DNA of 64,000 nucleotides, taken from positions 1 through 64,000 of the forward strand of contig JAFZKN010000022.1 of assembly GCA_017553635.1 (NCBI GenBank), in the 5' to 3' direction. A model generated the notes under the pieces. It was not told where the DNA came from and ran no database searches. It saw only the letters and a program-made list of their open reading frames with translations. Source of the DNA: Treponema sp. Lineage in GTDB: Bacteria; Spirochaetota; Spirochaetia; Treponematales; Treponemataceae. Positions 7,473 to 15,835 of the stretch are shown piece after piece. A program made the position numbers and the translations under genes. Each line of letters starts with the position of its first letter. Within the stretch, counting starts at the first letter, position 1.

Positions 7473-9038
7473 ATGAAGATTTGGATGATATCAAGGGAAT
7501 ACGCCGGAATTGCAGAAGCCGGTGGGGTTAAAAATGTTGTCTGTTCTCTTTCAGAAGAGCTTTCGGAGCTTCATAATGATGTAACTCTCTTTATCCCTGA
7601 ATATGGATGCACAGACTTTTCATCTGTAAAAGATTATAAAATTCTAGAAAACATAAACACAACTATAAAAGTTAACGGCAGGGATTTTGAAGTATCGTAT
7701 GGCTATGGAATCTGCAAAAAAGTAAAAATTGTATTTGTCATATCAGACTGTTATAAAGAAAAAAATAATGTCTACACATATAATGCAAAGGATAAAGTTT
7801 TAAATCCGGATTGCACAATCGGAACCGGTTATGAAGATTCTGATTATCTTGATATTGTTTTTCAAAAAGCCGTATGTGAATATGCAAGGCTTTCAGGTGA
7901 AGTTGCACAGGTTGTAAACTGTCATGATGCATGTACTGCTGTTTTGCCGGCAATTGCAAAAGTTTTTTATCCTGAACTTTTTGAAAAGACAAAATTCTTT
8001 GTAACAATTCATAATGCAGGTCCGGCATATCATCATGAGTATTCTGATATCTCAAAAGCACAGGCATTTACAGATTTAAGTGCAGATATTCTTGCATCTG
8101 CCTTAAACGGAAACAGGGTAGAGCCTTATGTTCTTTCAAGTCATTATTCAAAACTTCTTACTGTTTCATTTGATTACGCTTCAGAACTAAAAGACTTTGA
8201 TAATCCGAACACAGACGGTCTTGCTCAGATTTTCTGTTCTAGAAACATTCCGATTACAGGAATAACAAATGGAATTGACATTACACGTTACATCCCTGAA
8301 GACAACCGGACTTCATTGCTTCCTTTTACATTTTCTCCTGAAAATAAAAAGCTTGAAGGTAAATATAAATCAAGAAATTATTTTATAAAGAATTTTGCTT
8401 CTAAAGAATTAAGTCCAGAAACAAAAGAATTTTACGAAAAGAATTTTATCGTTCAGCACGGATATCTTAATGAAGATAAAGGCAATAAAAATATATATAT
8501 TTCATTTCATGGAAGACTTGTAAGACAAAAGGGTATTCTTATCATTCTTAAAGTAATCGATGATGTTTTTGCAAAATATGATAATGTAAGATTTATAATC
8601 AACGGGCAGGGCGAAAAACAGCTTGAAGAAGAAACTTCAAAAAAAGCTCTTGAACATCCTGGAAAGATTGTTTATCTGTGCGGTTATGAACGAAGTCTTG
8701 CACGTCTATGCACAGCTTCAGGTGACTTTGCTCTTTTTCCAAGTGAGTTTGAGCCTTGCGGTCTTGAAGATTTTATTGCCCAGATTTACGGGACAATTCC
8801 TGTTGCACATGCAACAGGCGGACTTAAAAAAATCATAAACGGAATAACCGGCTTTACATATTCACCTAACACGCATGAAATGCTTTTTAAACTTCTCGAC
8901 GAACTTATAAAAAACAAAATTGCAAATCCCCATTATTATGACAAGCTTATAAGTCATGCAGCAGAATATGTAAGAAAAAATTACAGCTGGAAAATTGTTA
9001 CAAAACGGAAATACATCCCGGTATTTAAAAATTCATAA
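7473..9038 (+). CDS. glgA: glycogen/starch synthase family (GT5) glycosyltransferase
   Basis: Two Rossmann-like halves. The N-terminal GT5 domain begins MKIWMISREYAGIAEAGGVKNV and contains VNCHDACTAVLPAI. The C-terminal GT1-type domain has FHGRLVRQKGILIIL and FPSEFEPCGLEDFIAQIYG, which carries the E-x7-E catalytic signature. It probably transfers glucosyl units from ADP- or UDP-glucose to glycogen. The usual Lys-x-Gly-Gly near the N-terminus reads Glu-Ala-Gly-Gly here, which may alter donor binding or place it in a divergent treponemal subgroup. The length of 521 residues is slightly above average. A GH57-type gene at the window end is another glucan gene. Confidence 0.8.
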   Translation: MKIWMISREYAGIAEAGGVKNVVCSLSEELSELHNDVTLFIPEYGCTDFSSVKDYKILENINTTIKVNGRDFEVSYGYGICKKVKIVFVISDCYKEKNNVYTYNAKDKVLNPDCTIGTGYEDSDYLDIVFQKAVCEYARLSGEVAQVVNCHDACTAVLPAIAKVFYPELFEKTKFFVTIHNAGPAYHHEYSDISKAQAFTDLSADILASALNGNRVEPYVLSSHYSKLLTVSFDYASELKDFDNPNTDGLAQIFCSRNIPITGITNGIDITRYIPEDNRTSLLPFTFSPENKKLEGKYKSRNYFIKNFASKELSPETKEFYEKNFIVQHGYLNEDKGNKNIYISFHGRLVRQKGILIILKVIDDVFAKYDNVRFIINGQGEKQLEEETSKKALEHPGKIVYLCGYERSLARLCTASGDFALFPSEFEPCGLEDFIAQIYGTIPVAHATGGLKKIINGITGFTYSPNTHEMLFKLLDELIKNKIANPHYYDKLISHAAEYVRKNYSWKIVTKRKYIPVFKNS

Positions 9039-9054
9039 AAAAAATTAATTGCGC

Positions 9055-9083
9055 TTGACACAAATTATGATATTTTGTATATT
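9055..9083 (+). promoter_or_regulatory. sigma70 promoter of the tRNA-Thr/tRNA-Tyr unit
   Basis: A perfect TTGACA (9055-9060), a 17-base spacer and TATATT (9078-9083). Transcription should start near 9090, about 11 bases before tRNA-Thr. This is one of the best promoter matches in the window. Confidence 0.8.
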
Positions 9084-9100
9084 TGGGTACATCAAAACTT

Positions 9101-9173
9101 GCTACCTTAGCTCAGCTGGTAGAGCACGTGATTTGTAATCTCGGGGTCGTGGGTCCAAATCCTACAGGTAGCT
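9101..9173 (+). tRNA. tRNA-Thr (anticodon TGT)
   Basis: Cloverleaf: acceptor GCTACCT pairs with AGGTAGC (9166-9172), the D-arm is GCTC/GAGC, the anticodon loop TTTGTAA carries TGT, and the T-stem is GTGGG/CCTAC. The discriminator is T and CCA is not encoded. The anticodon stem CGTGA/TCTCG contains one T-T mismatch in its middle. Confidence 0.92.
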
Positions 9174-9180
9174 TTAATAC

Positions 9181-9262
9181 GGGGAGTTTCCCGAGTGGTC
9201 AAAGGGGGCAGACTGTAAATCTGTTGGCTTAGCCTTCGTAGGTCCGAATCCTTCACTCCCCA
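9181..9262 (+). tRNA. tRNA-Tyr (anticodon GTA)
   Basis: Class II tRNA with a long variable arm. Acceptor GGGGAGT pairs with ACTCCCC at 9255-9261, the discriminator is A, and the anticodon loop CTGTAAA carries GTA. It follows tRNA-Thr by seven bases in the same transcript, and CCA is not encoded. Confidence 0.92.
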
Positions 9263-9268
9263 ATATCT

Positions 9269-9322
9269 AAAGGTGTTACAAAGTGTGTTTTGAAAAAGAC
9301 TTACTTTTTAACACCTTTTTTT
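9269..9322 (+). terminator. rho-independent-type terminator after the tRNAs
   Basis: AAAGGTGTTA (9269-9278) pairs with TAACACCTTT (9309-9318), followed by a T run to 9322. The loop of about 30 bases is large for an intrinsic terminator. Confidence 0.6.
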
Positions 9323-9347
9323 ATTACCCCGAACGGAGGAAAATAAA

Positions 9348-9785
9348 ATTACTTTTTATGAAAACGGGCTTGATTTCTCTTGTAATATGTGTTCTGCATG
9401 CTGCAGACTAAGCCCAGGTTATGTATATCTTTCTCAAAGGGATTTGACAAGTTTAAGTCAATGGTTTAAACTTTCTGAAGAGGAATTTATAGAAAAATAC
9501 TGCAGGTGGGTAGGTTATTATGAAGGTAAGCAAGCCCTTGCCCTCATAGAGCTAAAAAATTATGACTGTATTTTTTGGAAAAAAGACTCTGGCTGTATGG
9601 CATACGGAGCCAGGCCTTTGCAATGTTCAACCTATCCATTCTGGTCATGGATCCTTGAAAGCAGGGAAACATGGAACAGCATTTCTAAAGATTGCCCCGG
9701 TATTAACAGGGGAAAGCACTGGACTAAGGAAGAAATCGAAGAACAACGATTCCTTTATGTTCACAATCAGCCTGTTACAAGATAA
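9348..9785 (+). CDS. YkgJ-family cysteine-cluster protein (probable ATT start)
   Basis: Putative metal (Fe-S or Zn) cysteine-cluster protein. From the proposed start the protein reads ITFYENGLDFSCNMCSACCR, which contains the family C-x2-C-x2-CC cluster. Further cysteines occur in CIFWKKDSGCMAYGARPLQC and in KDCPGI. The first ATG in frame (9387) has no ribosome site and would remove the first cysteine of the cluster. The ATT at 9348 has GGAGG (9335-9339) at 8-base spacing, and the upstream residues match the family's usual FYENGL-type N-terminus as I recall it. Biochemical function is unknown. It sits downstream of the tRNA terminator and before an MBL hydrolase. Confidence 0.75.
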   Translation: MTFYENGLDFSCNMCSACCRLSPGYVYLSQRDLTSLSQWFKLSEEEFIEKYCRWVGYYEGKQALALIELKNYDCIFWKKDSGCMAYGARPLQCSTYPFWSWILESRETWNSISKDCPGINRGKHWTKEEIEEQRFLYVHNQPVTR

Positions 9786-9825
9786 ATAAAAAAGTAATTG
9801 CATTTAATGCAACCAGGAGAAGATT

Positions 9826-10767
9826 TTGAAAGTCCATTTTTGGGGTGTAAGAGGTTCTATTCCAAGTCCTCTTATGGCATCAGACATACAGGCAAAAATT
9901 AATGCGGTCGTCCAGAGGATTACGCCTGAAGACCTTAAATCTTTTGACACACGTGAAAAATTCATCGCAGATCTCCCTGACTGGCTTTATGGGACAGTTG
10001 GCGGTAATTCTCCATGTATTTCCATTACAACTGATTCAGGTAAAAGATTAATTCTGGATGCCGGGTCTGGAATCAGAGTTCTTGGTAAAAGTACAAAAGT
10101 TCCTGCTGACAATCACTATTCAATTTTCTTTTCACATTTTCACTGGGATCACATCTGCGGTTTTCCATTCTTTGATCATGCATTCAATCCAAATTTAAAT
10201 ATAGATATTTATTCTGCAGAACCGGAAGCATCTGAACTTCTGGCAATTCAGATGCCGTCACTAAAACTCTTTCCTGTGCTCTGGGAAAATTTTTCACGGA
10301 ATTTTAAATTCCATACAGTTGAACCTGCAGTTGAATATGACATCGATGGCTTAAAAGTCATGTGCTGTAAGATGAGTCATCCTGGAAGTTCTTATTCATT
10401 TTCTTTTAAAGAAGGTGACAGGAAATTTGTTTATGCTACTGATGTGGAACTTATGGATTTACAGTCATGCAATGAACAGCATGTTGACGCTGTCTTTAGA
10501 GATGCAGATGTTGTAGTTCTTGATACACAATATACAATGGAAGAAGCACAGGCAAAAGAAAAATGGGGTCACTCGGCTTTCTGTTATGCAATTGATTTTG
10601 CTGTTTCTAAAAATATAAAAAAAGTTTATCTTTTCCACCACGAACCTACTTATGACGATAAGAAAATTGATTCAATTTTAAATGCTGCAAAATGGTATTC
10701 AAGTTTTATTACACATGACAGTGTAGAAGTTGAACTTGCAGTTGAAGGTCATGAAGTAGAAATTTAA
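9826..10767 (+). CDS. MBL-fold metallohydrolase
   Basis: Metallo-beta-lactamase fold. KVHFWGVRGSIPSP opens the protein and resembles the N-terminus of RNase Z/cyclic-phosphodiesterase-like MBL proteins. TVGGNSPCISI and LILDAGSGIRVLG follow. The metal site HFHWDH occurs in FFSHFHWDHICGFPFF, with a later His in MSHPGSS, Asp in ATDVELM and His in LFHHEP. Substrate is unknown. The TTG start is supported by AGGAGA about 8 bases upstream. It is separate from the true RNase Z gene at 54439-55365. Confidence 0.8.
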   Translation: MKVHFWGVRGSIPSPLMASDIQAKINAVVQRITPEDLKSFDTREKFIADLPDWLYGTVGGNSPCISITTDSGKRLILDAGSGIRVLGKSTKVPADNHYSIFFSHFHWDHICGFPFFDHAFNPNLNIDIYSAEPEASELLAIQMPSLKLFPVLWENFSRNFKFHTVEPAVEYDIDGLKVMCCKMSHPGSSYSFSFKEGDRKFVYATDVELMDLQSCNEQHVDAVFRDADVVVLDTQYTMEEAQAKEKWGHSAFCYAIDFAVSKNIKKVYLFHHEPTYDDKKIDSILNAAKWYSSFITHDSVEVELAVEGHEVEI

Positions 10768-10785
10768 AAACATCAGGTGTTTAAA

Positions 10786-11889
10786 ATGACTAAAAAAAAT
10801 ATTTTAAAAATAATCGTAATTTCAGCTGCAATAATTATCGTTGCAGGAGTAACCGCTTTTTTTTCGTACTTTTCAATTAATTCAAAACCGGCAAATCCTG
10901 ACGGAGAACTTCTTACAGTTGAATTTGAAGTTACATCCGGCATGACAGCAAAAACTGTCGGCAATGAATTAAAAAATGCAGGGCTTATTAAAAATGAAAG
11001 GGTCTTCTATATTTTTGCACGTTTCCCAAAATTTGCTTCTTTTATGACTCATAAAGATGCAAGAATCTTTAGAGTTCAAAAAGGTATTTATACTCTTGAT
11101 AATAAGATGTCTCTTTCAAGAGTTTTTGAAGAAGTGTGTACAGGAAAGGTAAGGGAGATTACAGTTTCAATTCCAGAAGGACTTACACTAAAAAAAATTG
11201 CAAAAAGAATTTCTGCAACAGGAATAGTGACAGAAGAAGATTTTATCTATACCGCTACTCATGATGCACAGAAAATATTCAGCAGCTTCGGAATTAATCT
11301 TAAAGTCGATTCCGTCGAAGGTTTTTTATATCCTGACACCTACAACATTCCGGTCAATTATAATTCATATCAGATTATTTCTATGATGGTCGAAAATCTC
11401 GGAAAGCAGATTAAATCTCATGAAGAAACACAGAATTATCTTAACGATAATACAGATCCTGATGAATTTTTTAAAATGATTACCCTTGCTTCTATCATTG
11501 AACGCGAATACAGAGACAAAGAAGAAGCTCCTTTGATTGGTGGAGTTTTCTATAACCGTCTTAAAATAAACATGCCACTTCAGTCATGTGCTACAGTTGA
11601 ATATATCATTACAGAAATCCGCGGTCGTCCGCATCCACATACAATTTATTACGAAGATCTCGAAATGAAAGAACCATATAACACTTACATTTACCCGGGA
11701 CTTCCACCTGGACCGATTTCCAATCCAGGTTTTACAGCAATCAATGCAGCAATCAATCCGCAGGATTCTGATTATCTTTATTTTACTCTTACAGATGCTG
11801 ATGCAGGAAGACATACTTTTTCAACAAATTTTGATTCACATGCAAAGGCAACAGCAGAATTTAAAACAAAAAAGGTGGCTGGTAATTAA
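10786..11889 (+). CDS. mltG: endolytic murein transglycosylase MltG
   Basis: Cleaves nascent peptidoglycan strands and so limits glycan length. One N-terminal transmembrane helix (IIVISAAIIIVAGVTAFFSYF) is followed by a LysM-like part (EFEVTSGMTAKTVGNELKNAGLI) and the YceG catalytic region: VEGFLYPDTYNIP, LASIIEREYRDKEEAPLIGGVFYNRL with the catalytic Glu, MPLQSCATVEYI and YPGLPPGPISNPG. The ATG at 10786 is preferred over the in-frame GTG at 10777. The stop codon overlaps the dnaG start by one base. Confidence 0.9.
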   Translation: MTKKNILKIIVISAAIIIVAGVTAFFSYFSINSKPANPDGELLTVEFEVTSGMTAKTVGNELKNAGLIKNERVFYIFARFPKFASFMTHKDARIFRVQKGIYTLDNKMSLSRVFEEVCTGKVREITVSIPEGLTLKKIAKRISATGIVTEEDFIYTATHDAQKIFSSFGINLKVDSVEGFLYPDTYNIPVNYNSYQIISMMVENLGKQIKSHEETQNYLNDNTDPDEFFKMITLASIIEREYRDKEEAPLIGGVFYNRLKINMPLQSCATVEYIITEIRGRPHPHTIYYEDLEMKEPYNTYIYPGLPPGPISNPGFTAINAAINPQDSDYLYFTLTDADAGRHTFSTNFDSHAKATAEFKTKKVAGN

Positions 11890-13664
11890 TGGCAGGAGGC
11901 CGAATATCAAAACAAACGATAGATGCTCTCTCTCAATGTGACATTGTTAATGTCGTAAGTGATTATACACGCCTTGAAAAAAGAGGAAATACATGGTGGG
12001 GCTGCTGTCCGTTCCATCATGAAAAAACTCCGTCATTCCACATAGAAGAGGGTAAAAATTTATACTACTGTTTCGGCTGTCATGCCGGTGGAGATACTGT
12101 AAAATTTTACATGGAAATGGAAAAGGTTTCTTATGTAGAAGCTGTTACTGCTCTTGCAAAAAGGTTCGGAATAGAAGTCATATACGAAGAAGGCTCTTAT
12201 GTTCCTCATGAACAAGATGACACAAAGTCTCTTTACATTGACCTTTATAACAGAACTGCTTCTATGTTCCATTTTCTTCTTACCGAAAAACCGCAGGGAA
12301 AAAAAGCACTTGAATACATCGTAAAACGCGGTCTTACTCCGGAAACTATTTCGAAGTTTAAACTCGGCTACTGTCTCAGTGACAGAAAATGGCTGAAGTC
12401 GTTTCTCATAAGCAAGAATTTTACTCCGGAATTTTTAAATAAATCAGGTCTTTTCAGTCAAAAATATCCAGACATCACGATTTATGCCGGCCGCCTTATG
12501 TTCCCGATTTTTGATAAAAACGGAGATGTAGTTGCCCTGGGAGGCCGTCTTTTAGAGGGAGAAGGGCCTAAATATATCAACAGCCCTGAAATGCCTCATT
12601 ATAAAAAAAGAGAAACCCTTTATGCATATAACTTTGCAAAAAAGTCCATCCGCGAAAAAAAATGCGTCATCCTCTGCGAAGGATATATGGATGCGATTGC
12701 CTATCATCAGTGTGGAATTGATTATGCTGTAGCTCCTTTAGGAACTGCCTTTACAGAACAGCAGATTAAAATTCTTGTTCCGTTTGTAGATACAGTCCTT
12801 CTTTCTTTTGATTCAGATTCTGCAGGGCAGGCGGCAACGTATAAGGCAATTCTTATGTGCCGCAAATTCAACCTTACAGTAAAAATAATCCAGCTTAAAG
12901 GTGGAAAGGATCCTGCAGAGATCATGCTGAATTTTGGTGTAGAAACATTGACTAATGATGTTAATTCTGCTATATTAGACAATGATTTTCTGTTATCTAA
13001 ACTGAAGGTAAAATACCCGAAAATGGACGCTGAGGACAAAATCAAAGCTGCCCTTGAGTTCTTTCCTTATGTAGATTCCCTCAATTCAGATATTCAGAAA
13101 GATTCAACGCTTGAGCAATTTGCTCAGGTTTTTAACACAAAACTGGAGGCCGTAAAAAGAGATTTTGTAAATCGTGAGCGCTCTCGTTCCCGCATAGAAG
13201 TAAACAAGACAGCGAATGGAGCTCCAGTCATTCAAGATATCAAGCTTAATGCTGAACTTCGAACAATTCTAGCTGTAATTTCAAATTTAGAACAATTCAA
13301 TCTATTGCACGAACAACTGAATGTAAACGATTTTGAAGATCCTTTGGCAAAACAGTTATTCATCGTTTTAGAGGAATGTCACCGGGAAGAAGATATTTCA
13401 ATACAGGCAATACTTAATCACTGTCAGGAAGAAGAGGTACAAAGGATGATTACAAGAGTAATTGCATCCAGAGAATTTGAAGAGAATAACCTCAAGTACG
13501 TGAAAGAAAGCATTGCCTTAATCAGAAGAAACAGTCTGGAAAGGCAAAGGGATAAATTAATGAATAAAATCCGCCAGTTCAAACCTGTTACTGCTGATGA
13601 TCAGAATACCCTCGCACAATTCTTAACTGAAAAGATGGAAATTGATAAAAAGCTTCAAGAGTAA
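11889..13664 (+). CDS. dnaG: DNA primase
   Basis: Synthesises RNA primers for replication. The CHC2 zinc-binding motif is CCPFHHEKTPSF followed by YYCFGCHAGG (about residues 38-65). The catalytic core has SPEMPHYKKRETLYAYNFA, the Toprim signatures CEGYMDAIAYH and FDSDSAGQAA, and GGKDPAEIML. The C-terminal part is the variable helicase-binding region. At 591 residues the length is normal. It lies between mltG and rpoD, as in the macromolecular-synthesis arrangement of dnaG with rpoD, and its partner helicase gene dnaB is at 42820-44148. Confidence 0.95.
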   Translation: MAGGRISKQTIDALSQCDIVNVVSDYTRLEKRGNTWWGCCPFHHEKTPSFHIEEGKNLYYCFGCHAGGDTVKFYMEMEKVSYVEAVTALAKRFGIEVIYEEGSYVPHEQDDTKSLYIDLYNRTASMFHFLLTEKPQGKKALEYIVKRGLTPETISKFKLGYCLSDRKWLKSFLISKNFTPEFLNKSGLFSQKYPDITIYAGRLMFPIFDKNGDVVALGGRLLEGEGPKYINSPEMPHYKKRETLYAYNFAKKSIREKKCVILCEGYMDAIAYHQCGIDYAVAPLGTAFTEQQIKILVPFVDTVLLSFDSDSAGQAATYKAILMCRKFNLTVKIIQLKGGKDPAEIMLNFGVETLTNDVNSAILDNDFLLSKLKVKYPKMDAEDKIKAALEFFPYVDSLNSDIQKDSTLEQFAQVFNTKLEAVKRDFVNRERSRSRIEVNKTANGAPVIQDIKLNAELRTILAVISNLEQFNLLHEQLNVNDFEDPLAKQLFIVLEECHREEDISIQAILNHCQEEEVQRMITRVIASREFEENNLKYVKESIALIRRNSLERQRDKLMNKIRQFKPVTADDQNTLAQFLTEKMEIDKKLQE

Positions 13665-13665
13665 A

Positions 13666-15765
13666 ATGAGAAAGACTGTAGAAAAGAAAACTGCGGCTAA
13701 GAAAACTACCGCTAAAAAAACTGTAGAAAAGAAAACTGCTAAAAAACCGGCAGCTAAAAAAACAAGTACAAAAAAGACAGAGAAAAAACCTGCAAAAAAA
13801 ACTGCGGCTAAAAAAACTACTGTCAAAAAAGCACCAGCTAAAAAGCCGGCTGCAAAAAAAACACCAGTAAAAAAGACTCCTGCAAAAAAGACAGTTAAAG
13901 CTACTCAGAAAAAACCGGTATCTTCTAAAGTTCAGGAGACTAAAGCAGTTTCAAAAAAAGATAAAGAGCCTGATACAGACTTAGAAATCGCAAAACTTTT
14001 TGTATTCATTAAGAATAAAAAGTTAATTACCTGGGACGAAATCAACGACGTTGTTGGAATTGAATTTGCAACAAGCAATATGGACAAAATCATTTCAATG
14101 ATGGAAAAGAACAAAGTTCAGATTCAGGAAATCGAACCGGAATTCGAAGACGATGAAGATGATGTTGTTGTAGAAGCAGATGATGATGATGATGAAAGAG
14201 AGAAGGATGCTGATGCTGCTATCGTAGAACAGACAGAAAAAGAAGCACTCTCAAAAAAGAAGCTTGTAAGTTCTGAAAAAGATTCTTCAAGTGATGATCC
14301 AATCCGTTTATATCTTCGTGAAATCGGAAAAGAAAATCTTCTTTCTGCAGAAGAAGAAGTTACTCTTTCAAAACAAATGGAAGATGGCGAAAACATCATT
14401 AAAGATGTAATTAAAAGTTCAGGTGTTATGGTTCCGGAATTTTTTGCAATCGCACAGAGAGCATTTACCAGAATTGATTTGCACGAACCGGGACGTCCAA
14501 GAAAAGAAATCAATGAAGAGATGGCAGAAAAACGCCGTCTTAAAAGCATGTACAGCGAATACCTTAAACCTATTCTTCCTGAATTGAAACAGTACATGTC
14601 GATTAAACGCAATCTTTTTGAAATGGATCAGAACGCAAAGCTTTCTGACAACAATGAGATTTTAAAACTGCGTAAAAAAATTATTCCACAGTTACAGAAA
14701 GCTGACATTCAGTCTGAAGAAATCGAAAAGTTCAGCAAAAAATTTACAGAAGCAACACAGAAGATTTACGAATACAGACACAAACAGGAAAAGAAAATGA
14801 AAGAACTTCGTATTTCAGATCCTGTTCAGCTTAGAAAACTCGGCCGCCGTGTTTCAATTCGTTCTGAAGCATTAAAACTTGAAAAAGAACTTGGAATGAA
14901 AGCAGATGACATTCGCGAAGTTTATACTCAGATTCAGAAGATAGACAGAAAATTAAATCATCTCGAGCACGAATTTGAAAATTCAATCGAAGAAATTCTT
15001 ACGATGTCAAAAGAAATTCAGCGCGGTCAGAAGATGATGGAAAAGGCTAAAAATCATCTGATTAATGCAAACCTGCGTCTCGTAGTTGCCATTGCAAAGA
15101 AATATACAAACAGAGGACTCCAGTTCTTTGACCTTGTTCAGGAAGGAAACATCGGTTTGATTAAAGCTGTTGAAAAATTTGAATACCGCAAGGGATATAA
15201 ATTTTCAACCTATGCAACATGGTGGATCCGACAGGCAATTACACGTTCAATTTCTGATCAGGCTCGTACTATCCGTGTTCCTGTACATATGATTGAACAG
15301 ATTAATAAGGTTGTACGCGAAAGCCGTCAGCTTATGCAGAAGCTTGGCCGTGAACCGACAGATGAAGAAATTGCCCAGCAGCTTGGCTGGCCTGTAACAC
15401 GTGTAAAACAGGTTAAGAATGTTGCCAGAGAACCAATCTCCCTTGAAACTCCGATCGGTGAGGAAGAAGATTCTTCTCTCGGAGATTTTATCGAAGACAA
15501 AGAAGTGGAAAATCCAGCATCACAGACAGCTTACAAACTGCTTCAGGAACAGCTTCGCGAGGTTTTGAGCACTTTACCGCCTCGTGAACAGGATGTTCTT
15601 AAGATGCGTTTTGGTCTTGATGACGGCTATTCACTTACTCTCGAAGAAGTTGGTCTCTATTTCAATGTAACCCGTGAACGTATCCGCCAGATTGAAGCTA
15701 AGGCTTTAAGACGCTTACGACACCCTAGAAGGGCAAGCAGTCTCAGAGACTACATTGAAATCTAA
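13666..15765 (+). CDS. rpoD: primary sigma factor RpoD with lysine-rich N-terminal tail
   Basis: Directs RNA polymerase to housekeeping promoters. From the C-terminal end backwards: region 4 helix-turn-helix (YSLTLEEVGLYFNVTRERIRQIEAKALRRL), region 3 (REPTDEEIAQQLGWPVTRV), region 2 (LVVAIAKKYTNRGLQFFDLVQEGNIGLIKAVEKFEYRKGYKFSTYATWWIRQAI is the span; key words ATWWIRQAITR) and region 1.2 (DDPIRLYLREIG). Ahead of region 1.1 lies an unusual basic tail, about residues 1-100, made of repeats such as AAKKT and PAKKT with about 39 Lys in 100. A patch of acidic residues follows (DDEDD, DDDDDE). The ATG at 13666 comes right after the dnaG stop. Total 699 residues. Confidence 0.95.
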   Translation: MRKTVEKKTAAKKTTAKKTVEKKTAKKPAAKKTSTKKTEKKPAKKTAAKKTTVKKAPAKKPAAKKTPVKKTPAKKTVKATQKKPVSSKVQETKAVSKKDKEPDTDLEIAKLFVFIKNKKLITWDEINDVVGIEFATSNMDKIISMMEKNKVQIQEIEPEFEDDEDDVVVEADDDDDEREKDADAAIVEQTEKEALSKKKLVSSEKDSSSDDPIRLYLREIGKENLLSAEEEVTLSKQMEDGENIIKDVIKSSGVMVPEFFAIAQRAFTRIDLHEPGRPRKEINEEMAEKRRLKSMYSEYLKPILPELKQYMSIKRNLFEMDQNAKLSDNNEILKLRKKIIPQLQKADIQSEEIEKFSKKFTEATQKIYEYRHKQEKKMKELRISDPVQLRKLGRRVSIRSEALKLEKELGMKADDIREVYTQIQKIDRKLNHLEHEFENSIEEILTMSKEIQRGQKMMEKAKNHLINANLRLVVAIAKKYTNRGLQFFDLVQEGNIGLIKAVEKFEYRKGYKFSTYATWWIRQAITRSISDQARTIRVPVHMIEQINKVVRESRQLMQKLGREPTDEEIAQQLGWPVTRVKQVKNVAREPISLETPIGEEEDSSLGDFIEDKEVENPASQTAYKLLQEQLREVLSTLPPREQDVLKMRFGLDDGYSLTLEEVGLYFNVTRERIRQIEAKALRRLRHPRRASSLRDYIEI

Positions 15766-15835
15766 ATAGCTCATAGACATAACGAACTATTTACTATATA
15801 TTTATAGATTATACCCATAAAAGAGGTTTTACTTT

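Noticed and set aside
13623..13826. Minus-strand ORF rich in Val, Phe and Ala opposite the start of rpoD
   Set aside because: It is the antisense shadow of the AAKKT repeats of rpoD, with no ribosome site.
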